Positions 33,836 through 43,981 of a stretch of 64,000 nt of DNA are shown here, piece after piece. The stretch's first letter is position 1. The number at the start of each line of letters is the position of its first letter. The stretch comes from Bradyrhizobium sp. CER78 (GTDB lineage Bacteria > Pseudomonadota > Alphaproteobacteria > Rhizobiales > Xanthobacteraceae), in NCBI RefSeq assembly GCF_029846235.1, contig NZ_JARVWP010000006.1, positions 186,001 through 250,000 on the forward strand. Reading direction: 5' to 3'. The translations under genes were made by a program, and so were the position numbers. Under the pieces are notes generated by a model. The model did not search any database and was not told the origin of the DNA. It saw only the letters and a program-made list of their open reading frames with translations.

Positions 33836-34816
33836 ATGCCCGCGCATATGTCAGTCAGCGTGATCGGAGCCGGCGCCTGGGGCACGGCGTTGGCCGAGGT
33901 CGCGGCGCGCGCCGGACGCAAGGTGACGCTGTACGCACGCAATGCCGAGCATGCCGCGCAGATCGAGGCGACGCGGATCAATCCGAAGCTCGCCGGCGTC
34001 CAGCTTCAGCCAAGCATCGCGGTGACATCGGATATCGCCGCCGCGGCGCGCGCCGACATCATCCTCGCGGTGACCCCCGCGCAGCATCTGCGCGCGGCGG
34101 TCAGCCATTTCGCGCCGCATCTTGCGCCTGCTACGCCGGTGATCGCCTGCGCCAAGGGCATCGAGCATGGCACGCACAAATTCATGACCGAGGTGGTCGC
34201 GGAAGCCGCGCCGCGCGCCGTGCCTGCGATCCTGTCGGGACCGAGCTTCGCCGACGACGTCGCGCGCGGACTACCGACCGCGGTCACGTTGGCCGCCGGG
34301 GACGAAGAGCTCGCACGCGCGCTGGTCCAGGCGCTCGGCTCGGCGACCTTCCGGCCCTACCACACGTCAGACGTACGCGGGGTCGAGATCGGCGGCGCGG
34401 CCAAGAATGTGCTGGCGATCGCCGCCGGCATCGTCGTCGGCAAGAATCTCGGCGCTTCGGCGCTCGCCGCACTGACCACGCGCGGCTTCAGCGAGCTCGC
34501 GCGGTTGGGCCGAGCCTGCGGCGCGCGCACCGAAACCCTCGCCGGCTTGTCGGGGCTCGGCGATCTCCTGCTCAGCTGCTCAACCGCGCAATCGCGCAAT
34601 TTCGCGCTCGGCCTCGCGCTCGGGCGGGGTGAACCAGCGCCGGTCGGCAAGCTCGCCGAAGGCGCGTTCACCGCGCCGGTGCTCTGCGAACTCGCCGCGG
34701 CGCGAAAGGTCGACATGCCGGTGTCCAATGCGGTCGCCGCGATCCTGAGCGACCGGCTGACGATCGATGACGCGATCGAAGGCCTGCTGACGCGGCCATT
34801 CAAGGCCGAAGGCTAG
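33836..34816 (+). CDS. gpsA: Glycerol-3-phosphate dehydrogenase [NAD(P)+]
   Basis: 326 aa. It reduces dihydroxyacetone phosphate to sn-glycerol 3-phosphate for phospholipid synthesis. [19 protein letters not shown] binds the cofactor, CAKGIEHGT and [18 protein letters not shown] are family blocks, and [23 protein letters not shown] carries the catalytic lysine region. Start at 33836 or 33848 (MSVSVIGAG); the latter is closer to the fold. It follows tsaD across a repeat, a common alphaproteobacterial pairing. Confidence 0.96.
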   Translation: MPAHMSVSVIGAGAWGTALAEVAARAGRKVTLYARNAEHAAQIEATRINPKLAGVQLQPSIAVTSDIAAAARADIILAVTPAQHLRAAVSHFAPHLAPATPVIACAKGIEHGTHKFMTEVVAEAAPRAVPAILSGPSFADDVARGLPTAVTLAAGDEELARALVQALGSATFRPYHTSDVRGVEIGGAAKNVLAIAAGIVVGKNLGASALAALTTRGFSELARLGRACGARTETLAGLSGLGDLLLSCSTAQSRNFALGLALGRGEPAPVGKLAEGAFTAPVLCELAAARKVDMPVSNAVAAILSDRLTIDDAIEGLLTRPFKAEG

Positions 34817-34829
34817 CGCTTGCCGCAGT

Positions 34830-34875
34830 GACGCGCTTTCTCCTCGCGACCGGTGTTGGCTTCGCTTGACTACGC
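34830..34875. repeat. Decayed copy of the ACGCGTTTTCTTCACGCGAACCGG repeat
   Basis: GTGACGCGCTTTCTCCTCGCGACCGGTGTTGGCTTCGCTTGACTACGC aligns with the copies at 1709 and 37073 with scattered substitutions. It marks the left side of the HAD-LysR-esterase block; the copy at 37073 marks the right side. Confidence 0.55.
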
Positions 34876-34879
34876 CCTG

Positions 34880-35644
34880 TCACGGCGCCGTCGCGAAGGC
34901 GACGAGGTCGTGCAGTCCCGCCCCCGCTCCATCGGGCGTCACGCCGAGTTCCTCGGCTGACGCGTTGGTGCGATTGACCCAAAAGGTCGGATAACCGAAC
35001 CATCTGGCGCCGGCCACGTCCCATCCGGCGAATGCGGCAAAGACGATCTGCTCTTTCTTCAGGCCGAACGCGTCGACAGCCATTTGATAGGCGCGCGGAT
35101 CCGGCTTGAAGGCCGAGACCTTGTCGGTGCTGAGGTGATCTTCGAACAGGCCTTCGAGCCCGGAATTCCTGATCACCGCGTCCAGCATCGGTGCGGTGAA
35201 ATTGGAGAGAAACGCCAGGCGCAAGCCGGCGGAGCGAAGTTGCACGAGCGCCGGCACGACGTCGGGCCATGCCTTGAGCTCCAGGTGGGCCTGCATCAAG
35301 CGGTCGCGCTGCTCGGGCGAGAGCGAGATCTTCATCGCCTTCGCCGCGAACAATAGCGCGTCCTCGGTGACCCGCCAGAAGTCGGCATATTGCCCGCCGA
35401 GCGTCCTGAGCCAGCTGTATTCGAATTGCCGCGTGCGCCACACCGCGCCCAGCTGCGCTCCCATGCCGGGGAACATCTCCTCCAGCCGGGCGCCCACGGG
35501 ACGCGGATCGATCACCGGGAAGCCGTCGAAAGCGACGGCCCGGAAAGGCGGGCGGCCCGCCGCGCGCGACCGATCAGGCAGCACCGCGCTGGCCGTGACA
35601 GAAGCCGCGGCCAGGGTCGTAAACGTCCGGCGGTCCAGAACCAT
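34880..35644 (-). CDS. Haloacid dehalogenase type II-like protein with Tat-like signal
   Basis: 254 aa. The N-terminus MVLDRRTFTTLAAASVTASAVLPDRSRAAG resembles a twin-arginine signal, unusual for this normally cytoplasmic family. VAFDGFPVIDPR carries the nucleophilic Asp but lacks the usual GT(L/I/V) after it. TRQFEYSWLRTLGGQY, LAFLSNFTAPML, KPDPRAYQM and GWDVAGARWFGYPTFWVNR match L-2-haloacid dehalogenases. The family replaces the halogen of 2-haloacids with hydroxyl; dehalogenation here is not proven. It is divergent from a LysR gene that may control it. Confidence 0.82.
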   Translation of the reverse strand: MVLDRRTFTTLAAASVTASAVLPDRSRAAGRPPFRAVAFDGFPVIDPRPVGARLEEMFPGMGAQLGAVWRTRQFEYSWLRTLGGQYADFWRVTEDALLFAAKAMKISLSPEQRDRLMQAHLELKAWPDVVPALVQLRSAGLRLAFLSNFTAPMLDAVIRNSGLEGLFEDHLSTDKVSAFKPDPRAYQMAVDAFGLKKEQIVFAAFAGWDVAGARWFGYPTFWVNRTNASAEELGVTPDGAGAGLHDLVAFATAP

Positions 35645-35684
35645 GTGGTTTCCTCGCGTTGCACGCCGTCAACGTTCACACAAT

Positions 35685-35700
35685 TGCGTGTTGGCACAAT
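35685..35700. promoter_or_regulatory. Candidate LysR operator between the dehalogenase and LysR genes
   Basis: TTGCGTGTTGGCACAA is a partial dyad with TTG/CAA ends in the 112-base divergent gap. Its length fits a LysR-type T-N11-A site, but the inner symmetry is weak. Confidence 0.35.
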
Positions 35701-35756
35701 CGCCCGATTTCAGCAGTTATCGTTCCGCGCCTCAGAACAATCAGGGAGAGATGACG

Positions 35757-36662
35757 ATGGACCGGCTCGACGAACTCCGCCTGTTTCTCGCGATCGTCGA
35801 CAGTGGAAAGTTTGCGGCCGGCGGCCGGAAATTCGCGCGCTCACCCTCCTCGGCGACGAGGATCGTCGCCGAGCTCGAGCGGCGCCTCGGCACGCGGCTG
35901 CTGCAACGGACCACGCGAAAGCTGTCGCTGACCGACTCCGGCGCGCGGCTTGCGGCGCAGGCGCGCCGCCTGCTCGCCGATTATGACCAGGCGATCGACG
36001 GCGCGATCGGAGCGGCCACAAGCCTGCGCGGCAACATCAAGCTGTCGGCGCCGACGCTGTTCGGCAGCCGTCACATCGCACCGCTGGTGCGCGCATTCCT
36101 GGAACGTCACCCCGACATCACGCTGCAACTGGCGCTCGAGGATCGTCTCGTCGATCTCATCGACGAGCGGATCGACATCGCGCTGCGGATTGGCCATCTG
36201 ACGGACTCGTCGCTGAGGGCCCGGCGCGTCGGGGAAGTCCGCCGCATTGTGGTAGCCAGCCCGGATTATCTGAAGCGGCACGGCCGGCCGCGCAGTCCCG
36301 ACGATCTCGCGCAGCATCACGCCGTGACGTTCGTCAATCAGGCGAACCCCACGGCCTGGTCCTTCCGGCACAAGCAAAGCCGCCCGCGGAAGATCAAGAT
36401 ATCGAGCCGCATCGAGGTCAACCGCGCCGAGACGGCGATCGGGCTGACCCGCGACGGCATGGGCTTGACGCGCGTGCTGTCCTACCAGGTTGCCGGTGAA
36501 CTCGCAGCGGGGTCGCTGGTCCGCGTGCTGACGGAGTATGAAGTCGCGCCGATACCGGTCCAGCTTGTCTATCCCAGCGCACGCCTGATGGCGCCTCGCA
36601 TTCGCAGCTTCCTGGACTTCGCCGCCGGCGAGATTCCGCAGATCGCGTTCAACCACTCATAG
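35757..36662 (+). CDS. LysR-family transcriptional regulator
   Basis: 301 aa from the second ATG (35757), about 9 bases after AGGGAGAG; the ATG at 35751 is too close to it. The N-terminal winged helix is MDRLDELRLFLAIVDSGKFAAGGRKFARSPSSATRIVAELERRLGTRLLQRTTRKLSLTDSG in outline. The effector domain begins at about residue 90 (GNIKLSAPTLFGSRHIAPLV). It is divergent from the haloacid dehalogenase and upstream of a decayed esterase, either of which may be its target. Effector unknown. Confidence 0.92.
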   Translation: MDRLDELRLFLAIVDSGKFAAGGRKFARSPSSATRIVAELERRLGTRLLQRTTRKLSLTDSGARLAAQARRLLADYDQAIDGAIGAATSLRGNIKLSAPTLFGSRHIAPLVRAFLERHPDITLQLALEDRLVDLIDERIDIALRIGHLTDSSLRARRVGEVRRIVVASPDYLKRHGRPRSPDDLAQHHAVTFVNQANPTAWSFRHKQSRPRKIKISSRIEVNRAETAIGLTRDGMGLTRVLSYQVAGELAAGSLVRVLTEYEVAPIPVQLVYPSARLMAPRIRSFLDFAAGEIPQIAFNHS

Positions 36663-36787
36663 CGGGTCCGCGGCTGCCGCGCTTGACGGGTGCGGACTTC
36701 CGCGCCGAGATAATGCGCGCCGCGACGGCGTTGCGGCGACCGCCGGATCCCGTTCCAACAACAAGAAAACAATCTTGGGGAAAGCAC

Positions 36788-37053
36788 ATGCGTCAGCCGC
36801 GTTTCGTTATCGCCTCGGTGAGCGTTCTGTTTGCCGTCGCCGCCTCGTCCATTGCGGTCCGCGCCCAGACCGCAACCTCATACGACGACCTCGCAAAGAT
36901 CGAGGCGGCCGCCAGCGCGCCGGCGTGATTGCCGATCTCAATGTCTATGAGGGGCAGTCCCACGCCCAGTACCAGATGAACATCGATGCGCCCGAGACCA
37001 GGAAGGCGTTCACCGATATCGCCAAATTCTTCGATCGATATCTGAAGCAGTGA
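36788..37053 (+). pseudogene. Alpha/beta-hydrolase (esterase) remnant with internal deletion
   Basis: An ATG at 36788 after TTGGGGAAAGC starts MRQPRFVIASVSVLFAVAASS, a signal peptide, and runs to YDDLAKIEAAASAPA and a TGA (36926-36928). In the next frame, without a start, VIADLNVYEGQSHAQYQM ... ETRKAFTDIAKFFDRYLKQ ends at 37053; this is the C-terminus of epsilon-lactone-hydrolase/lipase-type enzymes, with the catalytic-His SHAQY segment. The middle of the enzyme, including the nucleophile, is missing. Conclusion: a large out-of-frame deletion joined the two ends. Confidence 0.75.
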
Positions 37054-37072
37054 GCATGGGGCTTCTTCATCT

Positions 37073-37143
37073 GACGCGTTTTCTTCACGCGAACCGGCAT
37101 CCATCCCGCATCGAGTGCGGGACAGGCTTCGCTCGAAAACGCT
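37073..37143. repeat. Dispersed repeat (GACGCGTTTTCTTCACGCGAACCGG type), second clear copy
   Basis: GACGCGTTTTCTTCACGCGA then ACCGG, a private hairpin CCCGCATCGAGTGCGGG, and GCTTCGCTCGAAAACGCT. It matches 1709-1755 apart from the inserted hairpin. Confidence 0.7.
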
Positions 37144-37230
37144 TTGGATCAGATGCCAGCGCTTGTCGCGGGCATCGAGCTGACTGTAGATTGCCGCGCA
37201 ATCGGCGTTCGAGAACGGGGTAAAGTCGCG

Positions 37231-37644
37231 ATGAATTACTGGCTGGTGAAATCCGAACCGTCGACCTGGTCATGGGACCAGCAGGTCGCCAAGGGCGCGA
37301 AGGGCGAGGCGTGGACCGGCGTGCGCAACTTCACGGCGCGGCAGAACCTCGTCAACATGAAGAAGGGCGACAAGGCGTTCTTCTATCATTCCAACGAGGG
37401 CAAGGAGATCGTCGGCATCGCCGAGATCATCAAGGAAGCCTATCCCGATCCGACCGACAAGACCGGCAAGTTCGTCTGCGTCGACATCAAGGCCGACAAG
37501 CCGCTGAAGACGCCGGTGACGATGGCTGCGATCAAGGCCGACAAGAAGCTCGCCGACATGGCGCTGGTGAAATATTCGCGGCTCTCGGTGCAGCCGGTCA
37601 CCGCGGAGGAATGGAAATACGTCTGCAAGATGGGCGGGCTGTAA
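37231..37644 (+). CDS. EVE domain protein
   Basis: 137 aa from the ATG at 37231 (MNYWLVKSEPSTWSWDQQV). EAWTGVRNFTARQNLVNMKKGDKAFFYHSNEGKEIVGIAEI and the PVTAEEWKYVCKMGGL end are the full EVE (PUA-like) pattern. The fold binds modified bases in nucleic acids; the bacterial target is unknown. In related genomes this gene follows tsaD-gpsA (usually with a YciI gene between); here a HAD/LysR/esterase block separates them and no YciI gene is present. Confidence 0.93.
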   Translation: MNYWLVKSEPSTWSWDQQVAKGAKGEAWTGVRNFTARQNLVNMKKGDKAFFYHSNEGKEIVGIAEIIKEAYPDPTDKTGKFVCVDIKADKPLKTPVTMAAIKADKKLADMALVKYSRLSVQPVTAEEWKYVCKMGGL

Positions 37645-37664
37645 GCGTCCCAACGAACTCCACC

Positions 37665-37786
37665 GTCGTCCCGGCGCAGGCCGGGACCCATAACCACAGG
37701 GTTGCGTTGTTGAAGCGCGCTGTGGCCACAGCTCGTCTCTGCAATCAAGATTTGGGGTTATGGGTCCCGGCCTTCGCCGGGACGAC
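37665..37786. repeat. Palindromic repeat, GTCGTCCCGGCG family, copy 1
   Basis: GTCGTCCCGGCGCAGGCCGGGACCCATAACC at the left and GGTTATGGGTCCCGGCCTTCGCCGGGACGAC at the right, as outer inverted repeats with nested hairpins. It lies between convergent EVE and topoisomerase genes. A second copy is at 49107. Confidence 0.75.
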
Positions 37787-37806
37787 GATGTAGGATTGGA
37801 CGGAGC

Positions 37807-38973
37807 TTACGCCCCGGCCGCCATCACCACCTGCGCCAGCAATTGCTCGCGCTTGCTCTGGGTGCGGTAGCCGCCCATCGTCGCGGCGAAGCGCTCCAGA
37901 ATGCCGTCCTCGAACGCGGTGACGATGGTGTCGTGGACATAGCTCTTGCGGCAGATCGCCGGCGTATTGGAGAGCTGGTCGGCGGCGGCGCGGATCGCGT
38001 CCAGCACCTGACGCTTGCGGCCGCGCTGGCTGGCGGCCGGCGTGATCCGCGACAGCGATTCCACGACGACGGCCGACGCCATCAGGGTGCGGAAATCCTT
38101 CAGCGAGATCTTGATGCCGGCGAGCTCGCGCAGGAACGCGTTCACCGCCGCGGTCGAGGCGGCGCGCACGACGCCGGAGCGGTCGTAATACTGGAACATG
38201 CGCTTGCCCGGGACGTCGCGCAGGATGCCGACCGCGCGCACCAGCTTGGCCGCGTCGCATTCCTTGCGCACGGCCTTGCCGCCCTTGGCCTTGAAGGTCA
38301 GCACCAGAGAATCGTCTTCCAGCGTGACGTTGGACTTCAGCAGCGTGGTGGCGCCGCGGGTGCCGTTGAGGCGGGCATAGGATTCGTTGCCGGGCCGGAT
38401 CGCGGTGCGCGCGATCAGCTCGATCACCGCCGACAGCGCGAATTCGCGCGTCGGCTCGTCGCCGGACAGGAACGCCGAGACCTTGCGCCGGATCTTCGGC
38501 AGCGCGGCCACCAGCTTGCCCAGGCGATGCGCCTTGCGCTGCTCGCGGACCTTCTCCCAATCGGCGTGATAGCGATATTGCAGCCGGCCGGCGGCATCGA
38601 GACCGACCGCCTGCAGATGCGTGTTCGGATCGGTGGAGTAGCGCACCCGGCGGTAGGCCGGCGGCATCGCCATCGCGTGCAGCCGGCGGATCGTGCGAGC
38701 ATCGCGAACGCGCGAGCCATTGGCGCGAACGAATGAATAATTCTTGCCGCGCTTGACGCGGCGGATGGTCAGCTCGTTCTGGTCGCCGAGCCGCAGGCCG
38801 AGGTCGCGCGCCAGATCTTCAACTGACGTCTTGATGGCAGCTGCGGCCGGGGCGTCGAACTTGATCTTGGACTTGGGTGACGGCTTGGGCCATTGGCCCA
38901 GCGCCTTCGCCAGGGCGACAGCGGGATCGGCGGACATGGGCCGCACAGCCGCGATGTTCTGCTGATCCATCAT
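37807..38973 (-). CDS. DNA topoisomerase IB
   Basis: 388 aa. Poxvirus-type bacterial TopIB, which nicks and reseals duplex DNA through a 3'-phosphotyrosine to relax supercoils. NYSFVRANGSRVRDARTIRRLHAMAMPPAYRRV is the N-terminal module; IRPGNESYARLNGTRGATTLL, KISLKDFRTLMAS and CRKSYVHDTIV with the active-site Tyr follow. The start at 38973 or the internal ATG at about residue 13 cannot be separated; both precede the fold. Isolated gene. Confidence 0.93.
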   Translation of the reverse strand: MMDQQNIAAVRPMSADPAVALAKALGQWPKPSPKSKIKFDAPAAAAIKTSVEDLARDLGLRLGDQNELTIRRVKRGKNYSFVRANGSRVRDARTIRRLHAMAMPPAYRRVRYSTDPNTHLQAVGLDAAGRLQYRYHADWEKVREQRKAHRLGKLVAALPKIRRKVSAFLSGDEPTREFALSAVIELIARTAIRPGNESYARLNGTRGATTLLKSNVTLEDDSLVLTFKAKGGKAVRKECDAAKLVRAVGILRDVPGKRMFQYYDRSGVVRAASTAAVNAFLRELAGIKISLKDFRTLMASAVVVESLSRITPAASQRGRKRQVLDAIRAAADQLSNTPAICRKSYVHDTIVTAFEDGILERFAATMGGYRTQSKREQLLAQVVMAAGA

Positions 38974-39750
38974 ACTACTCGTCAGACGCCTTGTTCCGCT
39001 GTTCTCCCGGTAATGCCGTTGCTTCGGGCTTCGTTCCGGTGGGGCCGTCCGGCCTCGGAATGGCGATTTAGGGCGTCGGGACTGACATTGCGAGTCGCGA
39101 ATCGGTTATCTACGGTTTCTAAATACCTTTCATGGGTGCCATTCGCCCGCTAACCTTGATTTTGGGCTGTCCGTCATCGGTCAAAACAACGGGAGCGCGG
39201 TCCGGGAGCCGGGCTTTGAAGGGCCCGTGACGAGGACAGGAACCGCCGGAGACAGGTCAGGGACCGTGCCGTTTCCCGCCCGGTCCCCCGAGGGACGCGC
39301 CACGGTAGCTGCGGCGGCGCTCCGGCGCGAAATCGTCGGCGCAGATGATCGCGACTGCCCTTCGACATTTCATCGAAGCGCGCAGTGAGCGGTCCAGCAC
39401 GATGGGTGTCGATGCGCTACGTCCGATCGTGATTGCGAATTCTTTCGCACCACCGATCGGCTCCGCCGACGACACGAGGCGCAAGCGAGCGGCGCGGCGA
39501 ACGATACCACTACGACCAAGAGACCAGTGACCTAGAGCACACGATGGCGCATAGGTTTCACTCGTCAACGAGGCGCGGTAAACCGCCCAATCAGATGTGG
39601 CAGCCGGCGCAATACCCGGCGGCTTCGACGCGACGAAAGTGACAGTCCTTTTCCCTTGCCGGGCCGGAATGCGGCAACGCATAATCGCGGCAATGATCAG
39701 GACGGCTTGCCACCGCGTTGTTTGCGATCGGCAATGAGTGGAGGAAAATG
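38974..39750. other. Long intergenic region, no gene seen
   Basis: About 775 bases upstream of both topoisomerase IB (minus) and acs (plus). ORFs here are short, basic and lack any recognisable pattern (for example the 141-codon minus-strand frame at 39257-39682). I see no tRNA and no RNase P or SRP RNA core. It may hold acs regulation or an sRNA. Confidence 0.5.
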
Positions 39751-41691
<1,941 letters not shown>

Positions 41692-42051
41692 CCCGGCGAC
41701 GGCAATATCGAGACATGCAGCAAGGGCCGCGCGCGATCACCGCCGCGGCCCTTCGCTTTCGTCCCACATCCCTCGAAAACGCGGTGGAAGCGGCCATTTC
41801 ACGGGATTGTCAGAGGCAAGGCGCGATTGCGGCGCGTTTGTGGCCAAGTGTTGTTTTCAGGTCATTTACTTTAATCCGAACTTTTTCTTTTCTGCCCGCC
41901 ATCAGGACGTGTCTCGCGGCCGGTGTGAAACCACCCGGTTAAGACACGCGGTTAATATTGCGTGCGTGAGACCGGCGGGCCCGGTTTTTTCAGGGCTCTG
42001 CACCTTCGTTTTTGGCGCCCTCACGGGAGCTGTTGGGAAGTGGAGAGGTTG
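41692..42051. other. Intergenic region, no gene seen
   Basis: About 360 bases between acs and the L,D-transpeptidase. Pyrimidine-rich AT stretch at about 41860-41895 and two CGGTTAA motifs at 41934-41955. No credible ORF or RNA; it probably carries the transpeptidase promoter. Confidence 0.5.
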
Positions 42052-42567
42052 ATGTCGATGAAGTTTGCGGTGGCGTTCGCTGCCACCCTTGGTGCGGTTG
42101 TTTTGATGTCGCAGACGGCCGAAGCGCGGCCGGAAATGGTCGGAATCCACGCCGATAATTATGAGCCGGGCACCATCGTGGTGAAGACCAACGAACGGCG
42201 GCTCTATCTCATTCTCGATTCCGGCCACGCGATGCGTTACCCGGTCGGCGTCGGCAAGTCCGGCAAGCAGTGGGCCGGCACCACCCGGATCGACGGCAAG
42301 TATCGCAACCCGGCCTGGTCGCCGCCCGCCGAGGTCAAGCGCGACAAGCCGAGCATTCCGGACGTGATCGCCGGCGGCTCGCCGCGTAACCCGATGGGCG
42401 TGGCGGCGATGACGCTGGCCGGCGGCGAATACGCCATTCACGGCACCAACGTGCCGGGCTCGGTCGGCGGCTTCGTCTCCTACGGCTGCATCCGCATGCT
42501 GAACACGGACATCACCGATCTCTATTCGCGCGTCTCGGTCGGCACGACGGTTGTCGTCACCCGCTGA
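42052..42567 (+). CDS. L,D-transpeptidase (YkuD/ErfK family)
   Basis: 171 aa, starting after GGAGAGG. The N-terminus (MSMKFAVAFAATLGAVVLMSQTAEA) is a signal peptide. TIVVKTNERRLYLILDSGHAMRYPVGVGKSG begins the YkuD domain, and the active site is IHGTN ... SYGCIRM with catalytic His and Cys. It would form 3-3 peptidoglycan cross-links or attach proteins to peptidoglycan in the periplasm. A terminator follows. Confidence 0.93.
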   Translation: MSMKFAVAFAATLGAVVLMSQTAEARPEMVGIHADNYEPGTIVVKTNERRLYLILDSGHAMRYPVGVGKSGKQWAGTTRIDGKYRNPAWSPPAEVKRDKPSIPDVIAGGSPRNPMGVAAMTLAGGEYAIHGTNVPGSVGGFVSYGCIRMLNTDITDLYSRVSVGTTVVVTR

Positions 42568-42594
42568 TCGCGTTCAGCGATTCTCCGAAAGAAA

Positions 42595-42620
42595 AGCCGC
42601 ACATCTGCGCGGCTCTTTGT
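42595..42620 (+). terminator. Rho-independent terminator of the L,D-transpeptidase gene
   Basis: AGCCGC (42595-42600) pairs with GCGGCT (42609-42614), flanked by GAAA at the left and CTTTGTTTG at the right. Confidence 0.75.
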
Positions 42621-42666
42621 TTGCGTCATCGGCGTCGTTGGCGACCACGAGGCGATGGCCTGACGC

Positions 42667-42890
42667 ATGATGAGATTAGGTTGGGCTGCAACGGCGTCGA
42701 AAGTCCACCTCTCCCTTGGGAGAGGTCGATTTGCGCAGCAAATCGGGTGAGGGGCTACGGTCCATCGAGAGAGCAAGAGCCCTCACCCGGATTGCACTGG
42801 ACGATGCTTCGCATCGCCAGGCGCAATCCGACCTCTCCCCGCTGGGGAGAGGTGGAACCAAGACCGCGTCAAGCCGATTTAATCAAACCC
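42667..42890. repeat. Long (about 220-bp) MITE-like repeat, copy 1
   Basis: Starts ATGATGAGATTAGGTTGGGC, contains CACCTCTCCCTTGGGAGAGG, GATTTGCGCAGCAAATCGGG and GAGCCCTCACCCGGATTG, and ends AGCCGATTTAATCAAACCCC. The same order of blocks with few changes occurs at 59791-60008; this copy has an extra GGACGATGCTTCGCATC segment. Confidence 0.75.
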
Positions 42891-42898
42891 CTCGCGCT

Positions 42899-43507
42899 CT
42901 AACGCGCAAAATATCCGCACCAGCCGAAGCGGTGGCCGCCATTGTAGGCTCGGGCATGACCGGCCGCGAGCAGCGCGGCCGAGACGTTGTCGGTTTTCCT
43001 GGTCGCGACATCGGCGACGACGCGGCCCTGATACTTGTCGGGACCGACATTGTAGATCGCGACATCGCCCTGGCCGAGCAGATCGCGCAGCGCGACCGTC
43101 GCCGCTTGCGCCATTTGCAACTCGCGCGCACAGGATGCTTTCAGCTCCGGCGCATCGATGCCACGCAGGCGGACCCGCGTATAGAAATCCGGGCCCGGCG
43201 CGAGATGCACCCGCGCTTCGAACGTGTCGCCATCGATCGTCCTGATCACATCGACGCTGTGCCGCGCATCAGACGCACCCGAGTGCTGCAGGATCATTTC
43301 GGCATCGCGCGATCGGCTCAACGACCAGTGCGGCGGCAAGGGCACCCATTGAGGCACATATCGGCGGATCGGAAGCATGCTGCCGACGGCGATGCCGAGC
43401 ACGAACACCCAAGGCAGCGCCGCGGAGACGCGGCGGCCCCAAGGGGACCTGCGGAAGGGCGGTCGCCCGGTCCCACGATAAGGATTTATTCTCTCGTATG
43501 GGGACAT
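42899..43507 (-). CDS. Membrane-anchored thermonuclease (SNase-like) protein
   Basis: 202 aa. A membrane helix at about 28-46 (VSAALPWVFVLGIAVGSML) follows a basic cytoplasmic start. The SNase core has VIRTIDGDTFEARV, RLRGIDAPELKASC and KYQGRVVADV, which supply the metal Asp residues and one catalytic Arg. The domain would lie in the periplasm. RNA or DNA as substrate cannot be told. Isolated gene. Confidence 0.88.
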   Translation of the reverse strand: MSPYERINPYRGTGRPPFRRSPWGRRVSAALPWVFVLGIAVGSMLPIRRYVPQWVPLPPHWSLSRSRDAEMILQHSGASDARHSVDVIRTIDGDTFEARVHLAPGPDFYTRVRLRGIDAPELKASCARELQMAQAATVALRDLLGQGDVAIYNVGPDKYQGRVVADVATRKTDNVSAALLAAGHARAYNGGHRFGWCGYFAR

Positions 43508-43558
43508 ATTCCCAGACTGACTTGAGTCGGGCCGACAGGCAAGACAGCCAAAAGACTC

Positions 43559-43780
43559 TCAGAAGTCCGAGGCGATGCCCTTGGTCTCCCAATCGCCGTA
43601 ACGCGTCGGTTCCAGTCCCTTCGGGCCCTGGAATTCCTTCGGCCGCGCGGCCGCATCCTTCGCGGCCAGCTCCTCGGCAGCCTTGCGCCGCGCTTCGGCT
43701 TCGGCGAGCGCGCGCTGGGCTTCCGGCGTCAGCGGCTTGCGCGGCGCGGGTTCCGATGGCGATGGCGATTTGTCATTCAT
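43559..43780 (-). CDS. DUF1674 / SdhAF4-type protein
   Basis: 73 aa from the ATG at 43780 (MNDKSPSPSEPAPRKPLTPEAQRAL). A charged Ala/Glu helix is followed by the conserved end GPKGLEPTRYGDWETKGIASDF. Mitochondrial members (SDHAF4/Sdh8) protect flavinylated SdhA before succinate dehydrogenase assembly; bacterial members are presumed to do the same. No sdh gene is nearby. Confidence 0.9.
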   Translation of the reverse strand: MNDKSPSPSEPAPRKPLTPEAQRALAEAEARRKAAEELAAKDAAARPKEFQGPKGLEPTRYGDWETKGIASDF

Positions 43781-43783
43781 GGT

Positions 43784-43809
43784 AAGCTTTCTCGGCAAGC
43801 TTTCTCGGC
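43784..43809. repeat. Tandem 13-bp duplication in front of the DUF1674 gene
   Basis: AAGCTTTCTCGGC occurs twice head to tail. On the minus strand each unit carries GAGAAAG, so the duplication doubles a possible ribosome-site sequence just before the ATG at 43780. Confidence 0.6.
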
Positions 43810-43981
43810 AAAACTTTCTGCCCGCGAATTTCGTATCCCGGTGTTGGCTCAGTGACGGCATCACGATCACGAAATCCCGCAACACGATTCTTACATTTGG
43901 CATATTCGCATGCCAGAGGTGGTTTCGAGTTGATGGGCATGAGCCGAATGTAACTCAGCACCTTCGAGATATCTCCGCTTC

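Noticed and set aside
39257..39682. 141-codon minus-strand frame in the topoisomerase-acs gap
   Set aside because: No recognisable motif, no ribosome site and basic composition; treated as non-coding.
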